DNA from: Limnanthes douglasii subsp. nivea
Taxonomy: Eukaryota > Streptophyta > Magnoliopsida > Brassicales > Limnanthaceae
Length of the DNA stretch: 64,000 nucleotides
Assembly: GCA_036936605.1 (NCBI GenBank)
Contig: JAUPFV010000004.1
Location: 121,632,852-121,696,851, forward strand
Direction: 5' to 3'
A model generated the notes under the pieces. The model did not search any database. It was not told the DNA's origin and was given only the letters and a program-made list of their open reading frames with translations. Below, in pieces: positions 36,312 through 47,824 of the stretch. The translations under genes were made by a program, and so were the position numbers. How positions within the stretch are numbered: the first letter of the stretch is position 1; every line of letters starts with the position of its first letter.

Positions 36312-37320
36312 TCAGAGTTTTGCTTGTGGAGTGGATAAACTTGGAGCTTTTGATCCATTAAGTTTCCATTTAATAAAACTTTCCAACTTGTCATTCTCTA
36401 TTAAAATATATATATATATATATATATTCAAAGATATGCAATCTATAATATCATGCCCAATATAATTATGATACTTATAGAACCTATTGTTGCGCTCTTC
36501 TCTTGGCCTGTTTATCGCAGATGGATTTTCAAAGCTTAAGTATCGTTTAGCCTTCTCATAAATCACAACAACATTCTCAGTTAAATCAACATAATATTTT
36601 GGCATTATCCATTGAGTTGGAATTGGTCTTTGAAATTGATAACATGTAGCTTGAGGTGGATACCCTCCAGTTCGAGGAGGCAAGTTGTTGTTATTCCTTG
36701 GACGAGGTAGCTGATAATTTGAAAAGTGTCCTTGATTACTTGCCACCTGGCCTGAATTATTTTGACTAGATCCAACCACTCCTTGAACCCTAGTTGATTC
36801 CTCCATTTTAATATGATTCTCTACTTGAGCCATCAGTGCTCAAAACGTCAAAGCTCCCCTCATTTTTGTTTTATTTGCTAAATTACCTGGTAATAAACCT
36901 AGTCAAATTGCATACATAGCCACCAAATTTTTATAATTATCTAATCCTTCTTTTGTTAACACAAAATGCTTTGTATAATCCTTCAACTTCTCTCCTACAA
37001 CATGTTTACACTGTATTATAATGTCACAATATTCGCATTTCTTTACATCCTATAAATTATCGAAAAAGATGTATATAAGTCTCTAAAATTAGAAATAGAT
37101 CCCCTCGGAATCCTATTGTACCATTTCAATGTTGTGCCCTTAAATGTCTGAGAAAAGGCTTTGCATACCAACTCATCATCATCTTCGAATTTTATCATAT
37201 AGTTCATGAATTATTCGATGTGATCATCGAGATCTTACATCCCATCGACTGTCTCTACCTTAGAAATGTCAAAATGCTTTGGAAGAGTAATAGAACTTAT
37301 CTCAGTTGTTAGAGGTGAAT
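36312..37320 (-). pseudogene. gag C-terminal part of element C
   Basis: The open stretch 36833-36312 is Asn/Pro/Gln-rich and then gives NNRFYKYHNYIGHDIIDC, a form of the Tat zinc-knuckle-like motif (relatives: C-x2-H...GH...C) with the first Cys changed to Tyr. A (TA)n run at 36405-36426 interrupts the next helix. To about 37320 the gag core is present in broken frames. Short frames at 37346-37842 carry basic stretches of the gag N-terminus. Confidence 0.65.
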
Positions 37321-38058
37321 TTCTCCAGTGTACTCCTTGTACATACTAGTCATCTCGTCTTGTTCCCATAACATCATACAAATTTTGATTAGCTATACTT
37401 GTGTACTGATTCAATGTATTTCCTTCACACCATTCTATTTCTCTCAAACAATTAGGCACATTCTCTTTTTTGTCTATATTCTTTACGTGATTTTTGAGGT
37501 CGACCTCTTTCTTCTTTCGAAGATCCCCGATACCTCTTTTGCTTATATAATCCTTTCTCAGATTCTGAACTGCCAAATTCATCATCACTGGACGTAACAT
37601 ACCTATGTTTGTCTTTTTTTTTCTTTTCGTGAGGTACAATGCTCTTTGTTAGATTCAAAATATGTTTTCTTCCTATCACGTCGAATCCGATGAGTTATAA
37701 ATGATCGATTAGATTGATTTTCAAGCTCACATTTTTCTTCAAATTGTCGTACCTGAGATTTTAGCCTTGTTGACTGAATATGCTCTTCTATTTGTACATA
37801 TCTTTCATTCAACGCGATTATTTTACCCAAAAATTTGTTCATTTAAAACTCAATATCTGAATGACCTTGCTGTATTAGAGCTTGATTATCTTCTCCACTT
37901 TATTCCCTATGCAGATCAGATCTCACAGTTTCAATTGTTTTTCGAACCGTATGATGAGCTTCTTTTCATAGTTCAATACTGATCTAGAGAGATATTATTT
38001 TGCAAGAACTCAACAATTTATATTTTTTATACGAAAACAAGGTACCTATCGAATAGAT

Positions 38059-38076
38059 CTCCCACTATGGTCACCA
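38059..38076 (-). promoter_or_regulatory. Primer-binding site of element C (tRNA-Arg type)
   Basis: The element strand reads TGGTGACCATAGTGGGAG, differing at two positions from the site of element B. It lies one base inside the LTR start at 38078. Confidence 0.65.
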
Positions 38077-38077
38077 A

Positions 38078-38440
38078 TGTTTTATGTAAAAATCTAAATT
38101 CTTGAGAGAGAAAGAGTAAACATGATTATAAAGAGAGAAAATGAAAGTAAAAGTAAGTCTTTAACTAATGAAAGTCTTGTCCCCATTATTAAGAGTCTCA
38201 ACCTTTATTTATAGGCATATTGACTCGTATACTAATTCGGTTACACAAAATGTAGAATTTTATTATAGCCCTCTATGTTTACAAACAACCCAAATAATAT
38301 CTACGATACAACTTATCATTCATGACTTTAGTTTATTACATTTAAACCCTCAATGTTCTATATCCTTATCGCTAGCAATTTACAGAATAAGTCAGATATT
38401 ATTATTTTCTTGAAGAAAATGTTAGTAACATGGTAGTATC
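38078..38440 (-). repeat. 5' LTR of element C, outer end not resolved
   Basis: It starts TGTTTTATGTAAAAATC next to the primer site. The GA-rich and TTTATTTATAGG stretches (38106-38215) are typical of gypsy LTRs. Without a clear partner copy the right end is a guess. Confidence 0.4.
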
Positions 38441-39099
38441 TTGGTTAGATATTAATATTATATGTTTGATATGATATTGAATGAATAGTTTATAAATATT
38501 CTGTTGATTTTGTTTGGCTAGTTGATCTCCAATATTAGATACCTACATCTAAACTTTCCAGTATAAGAATATCCCTTAGTTGGGTTGGGCCTTGTCATGG
38601 TTGAATTTTATAGTTGTTTTACACTTGAATGTCCATTTTGCGATCCAGATAGCATGGTTCTTTCCCATTAGTTATAGAGTTTCAGACCTTATCATAGATA
38701 GAATCATTCTATTAGTCTATTTGTTGCCAATAACATTTCATTTAAGAAGAGTTATTGTTATTTAGATGTTGTATTATATGATCTACATAACCCAATAATT
38801 CCCTTTTTGATGTATTTTCTTTTAACTAGCTTACTAAGGATATGTGACAATGGAAGACTACCAATTTTAGCAGGATTGGTAGATTCATAGCTAGTATCTA
38901 GGTTACCAAAATAATTTTAAAAATTAAAGATATTTACTAGTTCTGTAGTATGTAATGGTATATTGTTTCTTTACTTATGTCTTTAGGCGAATCTGAGTTA
39001 ACAACTAAAGCAACCTGATTGGTGTCAAAACTAAAGCAATATAATCAATGAAATTTTTATTATGCCTAGTAATGTCATTGTTGATTTATATACAGTTTA
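38441..39099. other. AT-rich DNA, no gene seen
   Basis: Short frames such as 38580-38765 have no recognisable domain. Part of this may be the outer end of the element C LTR or the 3' side of the LINE fragment to the right. Confidence 0.4.
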
Positions 39100-40400
39100 A
39101 GTTCTAGTTTTGAAAAGGTTTTAAAGGTGGTTGATTTATCTTTGCTAAAGTCTTTGTTGATAACTCTTCCGTGAGATGCTTGGAATTTATATTCGCAATT
39201 ACTTTTTTTGTATAATTGTCCTCAAAATTTTGTGGTTGTGTATTGTGAACAATTAATGATCTAAATTTTGGAACCCATGTTTCTTTTAGAGAAGATGGGT
39301 TCAATTTTAAGTTATCTGAGGTATTAGTGTTTGTCTAGTTATTATTGTTACGAAACCTCTTATTGTTAACTAAAGATTTTTTACATTATATATCTTTATG
39401 TACTAAATGTTTACAATCAAGACAGTAAATTGGCATATCACCATAGGTGATATCTTGACACAATGTATCTCGCTCCTTAAATCATATCAAAATATTTTAG
39501 ATTAGAGGTTTGGATAAATCCAAGTCAAGCCAAACTTTAAAACAATTAAATCTGGCATGTTTTTATAGGGAACCCATATTGAGAGATGTTTACCCAAGGT
39601 CTTAGATATGTTAGATATGGTGTCCTGATTATACATATATTCATGAAATTTTGTGAATGATACTCAGATCAGAGTAATTGGTGACTCAATATTTGGGTTG
39701 AATTCTGGGTGCCATTTGAGAAGTCTGAATGAATGTTTCCAAATTGTCCATACATTATGTTTCCATAGATTTTTAAATTCATATATATGGTCCAGTTATA
39801 TAAGGACATGTCTATAGTCCCAAAGAGAGTTACCAAAAAGTCCAGAGAATTTAAAGTTATCCAGAAATCTCTGGATTATTTCTAGTTTAGGCTTACCGAA
39901 ATAAAAATTTACAATTAAAGTAAAATTGAAGATATATATTAAGTTTTCCTTATCTAATTCTGAGAAGATATATTCTTGTATTATCCATTGTATTGAATTT
40001 GTACCTTTTCATGAAATATTAATGTTGGCTTAATTCTGGTAGCATCGATGTGTGATATAGCTTTGTTGTCTTTGTGGAAGTTCTCGATTGATAACCGATT
40101 TGATGATGAACTGTCAAATATCCGGTTGTTTATTATTTCTTGTATATGAATAAAACTTGTCTGATTATGGTTCTTCTTTTTGTAAATTAAAGAGGGAAAA
40201 TTATCTTTATATATTGATTGATCTTGATTCAAAGAACCCTTATGTTGATATGATCCTTAGTTTTGTGGAACATAGTTTAATTGGTCTTGAGTAGTTTTTA
40301 GGATGAAGCCTGATATTAGTGTTGTAAACTTAAGAGAAGGTTGATTCAGTGAATAATTACCGACCATTAAAGTTTGCAATTCGGATCCTCGGCTAGAATC
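39100..40400 (-). pseudogene. LINE ORF1 fragment (DUF4283 plus zinc knuckle)
   Basis: On the minus strand, from about 39930, KPKLEIIQRFLDNFKFSGLF, LFGNSLWDYRHVLI, KHSFRLLKWHPEFNPNIESP and VSFTKFHEY match the DUF4283 RNA-binding domain. DMPIYCLDCKHLVHKD at about 39440 is the following zinc knuckle. Upstream, the frame 40232-39981 is a Ser/Asn-rich N-terminus ending just before DUF4283. The frame 39304-39104 is the C-terminal tail. This combination is usual in ORF1 of plant L1-type LINEs. Stops and frameshifts occur. No endonuclease or RT follows to the left. Confidence 0.65.
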
Positions 40401-40619
40401 AAAAGAATCTGATTAGACAAGACGTTGTGGAAACACTGTTTTGAACAATTTTTTATCTTGGAGTTTTTTTTCTTCTATTTTGAACCTAGAATATATATGA
40501 ATTTCATTATCTATCTTCTTGATAAGTTTAATTTAATTTTGTTATACACTTATATATTACCATTTTTTGTAGTTGGGTAGCGTAAATTAACAACCATAAT
40601 GCTCCATATATTTCTCTTT

Positions 40620-41150
40620 CCCCACCAGCTCAGTATTTGAGTTTGTCATCGGGTTTTTCATCTGATGACTTCCTTGGATCACCTAAAAGTCCTTCCACAT
40701 GGTTTTCATCTGTCAACTTCCTTAGATCACCTAAAATTCATTCCTCTGAATTGAACGATAAGACCCACAACCGTTTGAGTCTGCTTGCCCTAAGTATTGC
40801 ACGTGAATATTCAAGTTCCACTAAGGAAGTAGTTGCACAAATCCGGGTTATAATGATTATTCACCTAAATGTTACATGTCTGGAGGAGAATATTTTATGG
40901 ACCAATGTTCATGTTTTACAAAGGTAGATTCTTCAGATATATTTTCCATGCAGGTTAGCAATAACTTAGGTTCCAACTGTAAGGGTGCAGATAAGACGAT
41001 GAAAGAAGTCATTTTGCTGCAAGTGAATGCAATAGTTATACAGAGACTTATAATCTTATACCCGATTTTTTTATTAGTCAACTTGTTGATGAGGAAGGAA
41101 AGAATAAAACTGTAGTTGAGGAGTTTCCAGTTCCAGTTGAAGAGAAAAAA
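40620..41150 (+). other. Coding-like region of unknown origin
   Basis: Overlapping plus-strand frames (40637-40927, 40876-41115) include SSDDFLGSPKSPSTW and CYMSGGEYFMDQC. The latter resembles a CX2CX3HX4C zinc knuckle with Cys to Ser and His to Tyr changes. EEFPVPVEEKK follows. It could be gag-derived or part of the unit captured with the Argonaute fragment; I cannot decide. Confidence 0.3.
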
Positions 41151-41179
41151 ACATAATTAGAAGCATATAATTTTTTACT

Positions 41180-41375
41180 TAAAGAGGGAGAAAGTACAAA
41201 CGTGTCCCCCGTCTCTAAAATAAAAAAAATAAAAAAAATTTCAAAATGAGGTTGAAGAAGTTGATTTCGAAGAGAAGAAAAAAGAAAACAAAAAAGGTAA
41301 TAGGAGATTTATGAAGAAGAAAAATATGAATTGCAAACCAATAAAAAAAACAACAAATGAAGATTAGTTGGCTTG
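41180..41375. repeat. Left copy of lysine-rich direct repeat flanking the Argonaute fragment
   Basis: From AAAGTACAAACGTGTCC through runs of A and GA to AACAAATGAAGATTAGTTGG. The right copy at about 42075-42300 shows the same order of motifs (GAAATACAAACTTATCC, GTTGATT, AATTGCAA, AATGAAGGTTAGTTGG). Confidence 0.6.
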
Positions 41376-41995
41376 ATCTTTCTACGAACCATTTAAAGTA
41401 CTGGATTTTATTAAAAAGTATTTGAATATCAGAGACTTAGCAATGAAACTATCCGGACATAATCTCAATAAGATTCAGTATGGGGAACAATACCATTATT
41501 TATGTGCAAAACACAAATTCAAAGTGATATATGCTCTTTAATTTGGTACACATATTTCCTAATGGAGCTATGCTATGCAGAATTGCAAAAGGGGATCGGT
41601 ACACCAAAAAATTCAACGAGAGACAAGTTAGTGCCTTGCTTAAGGCAACTTGTAAGTGTCTACATGAAATAGAATACTATTAAGCATATAAGAGAGAATA
41701 CCATTAAGCATATTATTGTAAGAAATTATTATAGTCAGGATAAACTGGTGAGCAATGAATTTGGAATGGATGTGATGAATCAACTTGTTGTGTTGGAGGC
41801 CCGACTTCTGAACCCTCGCAAACTTACATACCTTAATAGTTGTCGTCCCCGCGATGTTACTCCCCCGACCTGCAAGTGATTAATGATGGAAAATTACATT
41901 ATTGGACGTATACTAATTTCTCCAGAAGCGTACATATTGATCAAACCTCTGATTTTTGCTACAAATCGGTTAAAGTGTGCTGCAATAGATAAATA
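41370..41995 (+). pseudogene. Argonaute fragment, PAZ to start of the Mid region, intron-free
   Basis: Pieces match plant Argonaute in order. SFYEPFKVLDFIKKYLNIRD and LAMKLSGHNLNKI are the PAZ start. FPNGAMLCRIAKGDRYTKKF then NERQVSALLKATC is the strongly conserved PAZ-to-linker stretch. IIVRNYYSQDKLVSNEFGMD plus LVVLEARLLNPRKLTYL is linker 2. GKLHYWTYTNFSRSVHIDQT then FCYKS leads into Mid. Part of PAZ is missing between 41540 and 41560, and stops occur (for example near 41684 and 41878). No introns are seen where plant Argonaute genes normally have them, so it looks retroposed or captured. Piwi and its catalytic residues are absent. Confidence 0.75.
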
Positions 41996-42074
41996 ATACG
42001 AGTTTCCTTTTTTAAAGCTAACTTTTGCTTCTCGGAATTATCTTATTTTTTATTCATATAAGATGTTGTTTTAC

Positions 42075-42300
42075 TTGAAGAGCGCAGAAATACAAACTTA
42101 TCCAACGCCAATAGAAAAAATAAAAAAGAGAAGAAAAAGTAGGTTGAGACCGAAAATATTCAAAAGTTGAAAAAGTTGATTCAAAAAAAAAGAAAAGAAA
42201 ACAACAAAAAACTGATGGAAAAAAACATTAATTGCAACTTGCAAGCCCATAAGAAAAATAAATAAAAAGACAATAAATGAAGGTTAGTTGGTTAGATTGG
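42075..42300. repeat. Right copy of the lysine-rich direct repeat
   Basis: This is homologous in motif order to 41180-41375 but diverged. Together the two copies bracket the Argonaute fragment. Confidence 0.6.
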
Positions 42301-43700
42301 ATTATGAATTTTTTAATATGTTTGACAATGAAAATATTTTTTTTTTTCAGTTCCAAAAATTCTTTATATTTGAGAGGATATTTAGTTGAGAATCACTTTA
42401 TCATTTTTTTTTTTGAAACATTGATGTTTTAATTACTAAATTTTGAGGTTGAGAAACATGTTTTATTTTGTAAAACCTATTTTCCCACCGTCTATTTTTA
42501 TTAGCTATCTAATCTAATTTGTTTTTATTAAAAAATTCTATTCAAATGGATGCCGTTTATATTTTTTTTAATTTCTTTTATAGTTTACTCGATCCACATA
42601 TTTTACACCTAAATTTTTTATTTTTTATTTTTTAATTTTAATTTTAATTTTAATTTCAGCATTAGCGGATATTCTAATTATTTCAGCTGTTGGTAAGTTT
42701 GGTTGGTGGAAGAGAATTAAACTACCGAGATAAACCCAATCTTTTTGAGAAATCAAAACCTTGACTTTCGATATCTTCTTTTCTTTCGGTAATTGTCGTA
42801 TTTGCATAGAATATGATAATGCAAGATGACTGTGTTATTTTTAGAATGGATTTAGGCTATCTTCAATTTGCTTTAACTCAGGGAGACTTTTTTTTTTAGT
42901 GTTAAAGCTGATTTTTTTTTTTTTTTTAAATTTCAAATAAAAGAGTATGAAATGTGGAACGTAAAAAGTGGATAAAATAAAATGTGAAATACGAAATTAA
43001 TGTTAAACTGGATTTTTTAAATATAAAAATATAAAATCAAAATATAAAATGCAAAATCGGTATTAAATTTGATTTTTTTAATTAAATGCGAAATAAAAAA
43101 CATAAAAATAGAAACAGAGTAATGCCAAAACCGTATTATATGTATGTTGAATGGCTTTGTATACCAGAGTCTTTTTTAGTTAAATATGAACCCAAATAGT
43201 TATAATAACTTGTATTTTTTAAACAGTTACAACCGAAGCAATACCATAAGTTTGATTAGATCAATGCTAAACTGATATTGTCAAATATTTATTTTTAATT
43301 TTTTTATAGACTAGCTTATCTATCCGTGTCTCGGTGATTATAAAAAATTTGCACTTATAGACTTATGCTGATAATTATATTAAACTGCATACAAATTGTT
43401 AGGAAAAACAAAAGATACAGTTTGATTATAGTGGTTCATGAATTAGTGGGCCTCAATTATTCATGAGAGGGTTTCTAATTAGCAGCACTCATGATTTATC
43501 ATAATGTCTAAATGAATTCTTGAAAACACCCGAAAATATTACAAGACTTGATTCATGATATTTAGCTTTCCAGAAACAAAAAAGGTGGATGGAGATGTTT
43601 AAATTTTGAAACATGAAAGCTGATTAGATCGAACTAGAACAAGACTACCACATAATACCACACAGCTATAGAGCTGATCCGGGAAATAACTCTACAGGCT
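42301..43700. other. AT-rich DNA downstream of the TMEM42 gene, no gene seen
   Basis: Long T and A runs (about 42340, 42410, 42890-42930) and several copies of AAATGTGAAATACGAAAT-like words at 42930-43100 form a weak internal repeat. The part nearest 43700 holds the 3' UTR of the TMEM42-type gene; I could not place a poly(A) site. Confidence 0.45.
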
Positions 43701-43708
43701 CCCCTCTT

Positions 43709-45604
43709 CTAGTCGATACTCACTTTCTTCTCGATGCTCGATTTACTGAGTATCAGAACACCAACTACTATAAGAACCGCACCTACGAACCACTGTCCAA
43801 AAAAGATTATATCGTCAATGTCTAATATTATATTGTAAGCAAATTAAATATTCGTATCTGCATAAGTAGTACTCATCAGTCTAAATGATTGGACCGAGTC
43901 ATGTTATAATAACTACTTAGTTCGATACACATTCTTCAGCTCACACACATTTCATGCACAAGTATCATATTTCTATAATCAGCATTGTAAATTACCTGAA
44001 AGCAAAATCAGAAACCCAGATACTTTCACAAACATTTCATGCACTACTAGGTCTGTTATCACTTAGTGTTTCACGTGATTTAGAGCACATCAACGAACGA
44101 ACTAACCAAGAAAATTAATAAAACTCTTATCTCTCTACTCATCAAGCTACCCAAAGTTTTGTGTTTCCAATTTTTTTATATAAAAGAAAATCCTATCCCA
44201 TGACAAGAAATCATAAAATGACATTATTGGCATTATCGACAAACATTGATAACAAAATTACCCGAAACGGTAATGCTTCCTCAAACAAGAAGAATCCAGC
44301 TAGACCAGAAAAGAGAAAGTTGGTAGCAAAATTAGTGACTGTGGCTTGTAGAGACGACAGAGCTTTCAGGCTGTTAACGTAGCATCCCCACATTATCACA
44401 TTAAACGATATTACAAATCCATACTTGACCAACTGCGGCATAAAAAAAAGATGAAGAAAATTTAGAAATTAAAAGGTATAAATGTAAAAGAATAAGAAAT
44501 TGTATACAAGTAAAGTTTCACACATGTATTTCACTCAATCACGATCGAGGTTTGTTCAGTTCGTAATATCGTAAACCCAAATCAGTCAACTTTTCTTTCT
44601 TCAAACTCTAGTACATCTAAAAATTGCTTCTTTGCTATTCGCCTAACTGTAACGATTATTTGCATATAGATTCTCAATATAACGATTAGTTGAAGGTTGT
44701 TAATTTGGTAAACATACTTAGGTTGTAATCATCGTTTTTCTCATGTGTAGAGAGTAAGACACACTCAAACAAATCAATATTATACCGGAGCATGAACTTG
44801 ATTGATTCTGTCCTCATTCTTTTAACTTTGTGGTTGCACGCATCTTTCTTTATCGATAAGCTGAACTACGCTTCAGTTTTTATGATTTCTATTACATCAG
44901 CTATTTCAACATTTTTATCAGAAGATTCACATCTTACATCAGCAAATTTAGCTGAACATTTTTGTGGTCTTACTTTCTAAAGAGCTAAAAATTTAGTCTT
45001 TATGCCTTTGCTTGAGTGTGTCTTCCTCTCTACAGAGGAGAAATATCTACGGGATTGTGTGGTCGATTTATGGGCTCCATGGTTAGTCATCGGAGTTGGT
45101 CAACTGTTTCAAAACAGCCACCAATGTTACATTTGTATAGCCAACTCCGGTGACTAACTATAATTTTTAGCCTCGTTTACGCATCAAAATAAGCTACTCA
45201 AGATCATATTCCACAAGTTCTGGCTTTCCTTAATAGCAATTTTTCTAACTAGTAAGATCAAGCGTTCTCGATAAGGAAATCATTCAACAACTAGATTCAT
45301 TTCATTTTTCTACTTTACAAAATGTACTAATTCTACAAACATGAACACGATTTCTATCAAATACGATGTAAAATCGTATTGAATCCTTCTACAATCGACA
45401 AGTAGATTTTCTAATCTTTATTCTCGATTACTGGATTTAAAAGAACCGACCTACTTATTAAATCTGAAAATCGAAAAAGTGAATGTATTGATTGATAGTT
45501 GTTACCGGAGATATGAAGAACTTGGCCGAAATAGCAGAGAGCGCAGCGGTGATACCGGCGAAGATCGCCCACGCATAGCCTTTCCTTTTGGTGTTATTCT
45601 CCAT
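43709..45604 (-). CDS. TMEM42: TMEM42-family small membrane protein, three exons, complete
   Basis: Exons on the minus strand are 45604-45506 (33 codons), 44432-44262 (57 codons) and 43792-43709 (27 codons plus TAG). Both introns are GT-AG with phase 0, lengths 1073 and 469. The 117-residue product starts MENNTKRKGYAWAIFAG and has four predicted membrane helices at about residues 10-30, 36-54, 64-84 and 91-107. The middle block MWGCYVNSLKALSSLQATV then FATNFLFSGLAGFFLFEEAL is the strongly conserved core of this EamA-like family. The end, LILSKSSIEKKVSID, is cytosolic by charge. Members are predicted small transporters; no substrate is known. The reading frame is intact, in contrast to everything around it. 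A LINE sits 306 bp upstream of the start codon. Confidence 0.93.
45082..45158. repeat. Short inverted repeat in intron 1 of the TMEM42 gene
   Basis: GTTAGTCATCGGAGTTGG and its near complement CCAACTCCGGTGACTAAC are separated by about 40 bases. It could be a small MITE or a chance hairpin; no flanking duplication was seen. Confidence 0.6.
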
Positions 45605-45918
45605 CGCCACCGTCGACGAGGTTTTGCGATGTTTTTGGGTTTTCCCATCCTAGCATAATCAAACATGCGTGCCGGTTTAGTTTTTAACTTAAAGAGCGAC
45701 AAATAAAAACGTCAAGAAGTGTTTTTTATTTTCTAATAACATGATAGAAATTGAAATGGGATTCTATTTGGGCTTCTGGTTTTGGATCCACCAAGACCAA
45801 TGCTTAATGTTAGTGGTTAAAAGCTGCTTGGCTTTCAGAACCGGACTCCGGCCGTCCTCAAAACAGGTTTCGTTTTTTCATTTGGTTAAAATTTTAAAAC
45901 ATTTTTAATAAGCCTACG

Positions 45919-46150
45919 TTGAGGAGGCTGCTTTCTGTTATTAAGGATAATAGTTCTAAGATTGTGTCAATTCAGGAGCCTATGGCTGATTCTTGTAAGT
46001 TGAGTGGTGTTGCTGAGGTTCTTGGCTTTCAGAACTTCTTTTCTAACTGTTCGAATAAGATATGGGTCTTCTGGAAGGATGATGTTGTGATTGATATTCT
46101 TGAAGATCATGTTCAGTTGGTTAATATGATGACATTTTCAGTTGTATTCC
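45919..46150 (+). pseudogene. Endonuclease stub of the plus-strand LINE
   Basis: KIVSIQEPMADSCKLSGVAE and NKIWVFWKDDVVIDIL match the N-terminal part of the plant LINE apurinic-type endonuclease. The catalytic Glu of QEP is present. The domain stops at about 46140 and joins straight to RT, so most of it is deleted. Confidence 0.65.
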
Positions 46151-46154
46151 CAAT

Positions 46155-47680
46155 ATGGTTAGCCTGGAGGATAGTAATTCTATCATGAGGCAGACTAATA
46201 AAGATGAGGTTTGGAGTATTATTGTAAATATGAAATCTGATAGTGCTCCTCGGATGGATGGTTTTAATATCTTTTTCTTCAAATTTTGCTGGTCTATTAT
46301 TAATACTGATTTGTGTAAAGCTCTTAATTTTTATCTTTTAGGGAATGACATTCCTGAAGGTGTCTTTGCAACTGGGCTTTGTCTGGTTCCTAAGTGTGCT
46401 AACCCTACTGATTGGAAGGCTTTTAGGCCTATTAGTCTTTGTTCAATTTTTAATAGAATTCTTTCCAATCTAATAAATTCTAGACTTTCTATTATTTTGC
46501 CTAACATCATTTCTAAAATGCAAGGTGCTTTTGTCAAAGGAAGGTTGATCCATGATAATATTTTAATTACTAAAGAATTGGTGCATGGCATTGATAGGAA
46601 ACCTAAATCTGGGAATGCTATTGTTCAATTAGATATGTCTAAAGCTTTTGATAAGCTTTCTCATGCATTCATTCTTAGAGTTCTTAAATGCTTTGGTTTT
46701 GCTGATAACTATATTGAATTATTTCGGAAAATGATTACAAAGGTTCATATTTCTCTGCTTATAAATGGTTCTAGCTATGGTTACTTCAAGCAGAATAAAG
46801 GTATCAGGCAAGGAGACCCTTTGTCTCCCAGCCTGTTTATCCTAGTTGAGGATGTTTTGCTTCGTAGCATTTACAAGCTGTTTGAAAATAATAAGCCTAT
46901 TCACTATGCTTCTAGATCTAACTTACTGGTGCCTTGTTTGGCATTTGCAGATGATGTCTTGATTTTTACCAACTGTAAGGCTGTCTCCATTGCTTTGCTT
47001 GGTAGCTTGTTTGATAAATATCATCTTGTTTCTGGTCAGCCTGTAAACAAAGAAAAAACCAAGGTTATTATTTCTAGCAAAGTTAACCATGCTGCTGCAA
47101 ATAATATTAAAATTCAAGCTGGGTTCAATGTTGATTTCTTGCCTTTTAACTACTTAGGGATAACCATTGCTAGTAGTAATAAAGTGAAGTTTTTCAGCCT
47201 CTTTTGAATAAGATTCATGATAGAATTATGGTCTGGGATCTTAAAAACCTTTCGTTCGGGGGCAGGTTGACTCTTATTAATTCTGTTTTAATGCCTATTG
47301 TCTTCTATTGGATGCAGAATTCCTTTATTCCTATTAACATTATTAAAAATATTGAAGGTTGCTTTAATAGGTTTCTTTGAAGGTCTAACTATAATGTTAA
47401 GACTATCCATTGGGCTTGGTGGTCTCAGTTATGTAAACCTTATGCTGAGGGTGGTCTCAACATAAAAAGTCTTTGTGATGTTCAAACTGCTTTCTCCTAT
47501 AAACTATGGTATCTTTTCAGGAAAAATAATAGTTTGTGGGCTTCTCTAATGCACAAGACCTATTGTAATCACACCCATGCTCTTAAAGTGGTTTGCAAAA
47601 GCACTGACTCGGTTGTATGGAAGAGGATTTCAGTGATCAAAGACTCTGCTAATAAGAACATAAAATAGAGGCTGGGTCAG
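46155..47680 (+). pseudogene. Reverse transcriptase of the plus-strand LINE
   Basis: The frame 46155-47207 is open for 350 codons. It has APRMDGFNIFFFKFCW, WKAFRPISLCSIFNRILSNL, GAFVKGRLIHDNILI, LDMSKAFDKLSHAFI, GIRQGDPLSPSLFILV and the catalytic AFADDVLIF, then the GITIAS motif. A frameshift near 47200 is followed by LNKIHDRIMVWDLKNLSFGG, then stops at about 47380 and 47667. It copies LINE RNA into DNA at the nick; this copy has an intact RT core but no complete polyprotein. Confidence 0.92.
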
Positions 47681-47824
47681 GGGTTTATTGATTTCTGGCT
47701 TGAAGACTGGCATGACAGGCCTCCTCTGATAAGTGATGCTAATTCTTTTAATTGGTTTTTAAGTGCTAGTGTTTGTTCTTTTTGGAAAACTGATAGTTGG
47801 GACTATAATGTTCTTCATAATATT

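Larger units (their letters stand above)
30060..38440 (-). mobile_element. Tat-lineage Ty3/gypsy remnant C, boundaries uncertain
   Basis: From right to left on the minus strand there are an LTR start (38078), a primer site, gag, protease, RT, RNase H, aRNH, integrase and a UTR with tandem repeats. Domain order and motifs are like those of A and B, and the block near 32300-32350 (GACACCTCATTAAAATCTC, then AGGGTAGGAAATAATATGCC) matches element B at 56190-56240. A second copy of the first bases of the right LTR (TGTTTTATGTA) occurs at 30060, with weak similarity after it, so the left LTR may start there. No clean target duplication was found. It is heavily mutated. Confidence 0.7.

Noticed and set aside
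44161..44382. 73-codon plus-strand frame
   Set aside because: It is the complement of exon 2 of the TMEM42-type gene.
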